Below, one piece after another: positions 62,995-64,000 of a DNA stretch of 64,000 nt; position 1 is the first letter of the stretch, and each line of letters begins with the position of its first letter. The notes below the pieces were generated by a model that did not search any database, was not told the DNA's origin, and worked only from the letters and a program-made list of their open reading frames with translations. This DNA is from Panax quinquefolius. Its lineage: Eukaryota; Streptophyta; Magnoliopsida; Apiales; Araliaceae. Location of the stretch: contig CM035160.1 in the NCBI GenBank assembly GCA_020205615.1, positions 2,722,937 through 2,786,936 of the forward strand, in the 5' to 3' direction. The translations under genes and the position numbers were made by a program.

Positions 62995-63935
62995 ATGGCT
63001 GCTGAGAACGTTAACAATATAGTGTATGAGACTGTGGAACAACCTTTAGTTTCAAACCAGGAGAACGTGCAACAAGAAGGAAATAATCCTCCTGTAAATA
63101 ACACTACCGAACAAATGATGAATGATGGGATGTTCAGAAGTTTTTTATATTTTATGCAAAACTAGACGAGGGAAACTCGTGCACAGAATACGGGTGGAAA
63201 TGCTAGCAATGCGCGGCTTGTCCCAGCCAAGCAGTTCAAAGAGTTGGGACCACCAGAATTTAAGGAAAAGCCGGATCCGATCATGGCAAAAACGTGGGTC
63301 AAGCAAATTACCAAGATATTCGATGTCTTGGGATGCACGGAGAACGAAGGTTCTATTCTCCACCTTTATGTTCGCGGTGAGAGGCAGGACCTGGAGTGGT
63401 GGAGGATCGTAAGCGTATCCGACCCGGCGCACTTTTCGGCGTGTCTTGGGAAATATTTTAAAAACTATTCAATGACAAGTACTTTCACGAAAGTATTCAG
63501 TATATGAAGGAGGTGGAGTTTATCGAGACTTGAACAAAACAACATGGCGGTGTCCCAAAGACGAGGCGTAAGTTTGCGAGTTATCCAGGTTTGCACCTCA
63601 TTTGGTCGAAAATGAGGAGCGAATGACAAGGATGTTTCGAGAGGTCTAAAGTCGAGATTCCGCAATATCTTATATCTCATAAATTTTCTTTATATTGAGA
63701 TGTTAAATGCAGGCTCAATTATTACAATGAGATAATGAGTATGTGCAACCGAGGGACCACAACTGGTGGTCATACCCGGTGATAGCGGTCATCGAGCGAT
63801 GCTAACCAACGAGGAGGAAAAATCTGAACAAAGGCGGTAACCACTCGGGTGGTCATCGTGGCCGTGATAATAGGAGAGGTGAGTCAGTGAAAATTTGAGA
63901 AAGAGGAGATTTAACAATGACGGGAAGACATCGGT
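62995..63935 (+). pseudogene. Partial gag of a second, diverged plus-strand family A element
   Basis: ATG at 62995 opens MAAENVNNIVYETVEQ and runs to NNTTEQMMNDGMFRSF before a stop near 63162. The CA-like segment AKTWVKQITKIFDVLGCTEN follows (63285-63345), then frameshifted pieces up to the basic region GGHRGRDNRR (about 63850). It stops at 63935, where a minus-strand LTR begins, before any zinc knuckle. The N-terminus differs clearly from the other three gag copies, so it comes from another sub-lineage. Confidence 0.75.
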
Positions 63936-64000
63936 TGTGGCGCCCCAAAATAGGTATACATCACCCATTCCGAGTTGTCAATACATGGTATGCGAGAAAC
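63936..64000 (-). repeat. Start of a minus-strand family A LTR, cut by the window edge
   Basis: TGTGGCGCCCCAAAATAGG followed by TATACATCACCCATTCCG, the same as the starts at 7084 and 22738. It begins in the middle of gag sequence, so it is most likely a separate insertion whose remainder lies to the right. Confidence 0.8.

Overview
The window looks like a repeat-dense stretch of an AT-rich flowering-plant nuclear genome, probably a eudicot. It holds introns, long LTR retrotransposons of the Ty3/Gypsy Tekay/Del chromovirus type, a CACTA transposon, MITEs, one intact intron-containing gene and one decayed plant housekeeping gene. No rRNA, tRNA, CRISPR array or bacterial-type operon is visible.

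Layout. (1) 1-25321: on the minus strand, a retrotransposon family (called A here) arranged LTR - gag/pol - LTR - gag/pol - LTR. The middle LTR is split at 9015/17272 by a related element (family B, 9016-17271) that has its own LTR pair but almost no pol. (2) 25322-29345: the right part of a degenerate CACTA (En/Spm-type) transposon, with a TNP2-type transposase remnant, AT-rich tandem repeats, and subterminal repeats leading to the terminal inverted repeat. (3) 29346-33223: a plus-strand pseudogene of class III alcohol dehydrogenase / S-nitrosoglutathione reductase (GSNOR). It is cut at the 5' side by the CACTA end and interrupted by a roughly 1.3-kb palindromic element flanked by (TA)n. (4) 34032-37562: an intact three-exon minus-strand gene of the RPM1-interacting protein 13 (RIN13)-like family, the only gene here that looks functional. 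(5) 37563-42269: AT-rich intergenic DNA with MITE-like pieces. (6) 42275-44924: a solo family A LTR with a perfect 5-bp target-site duplication. (7) 45703-52949: family B pieces in which a minus-strand LTR plus truncated internal region abuts a plus-strand LTR. (8) 52950-64000: two U3-less family A LTR pieces, a plus-strand gag-pol, a full 3' LTR, a second PBS and gag, and finally the start of another minus-strand family A LTR.

How the parts relate. Families A and B share LTR ends, PBS/PPT layout and sequence blocks. A carries the enzymes (protease, RT, RNase H, integrase), all now broken by frameshifts. B lacks them and may have depended on A. LTRs carry TATA boxes and clusters of GAATATTC palindromes that match the heat-shock element core. 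Comparing copies shows many small differences concentrated at CG/CHG-like positions. Some of the frame breaks may therefore be consensus errors in methylated repeats rather than true mutations.

All family calls come from reading translated motifs and comparing copies by eye. No search or alignment was run, and domain boundaries are approximate.
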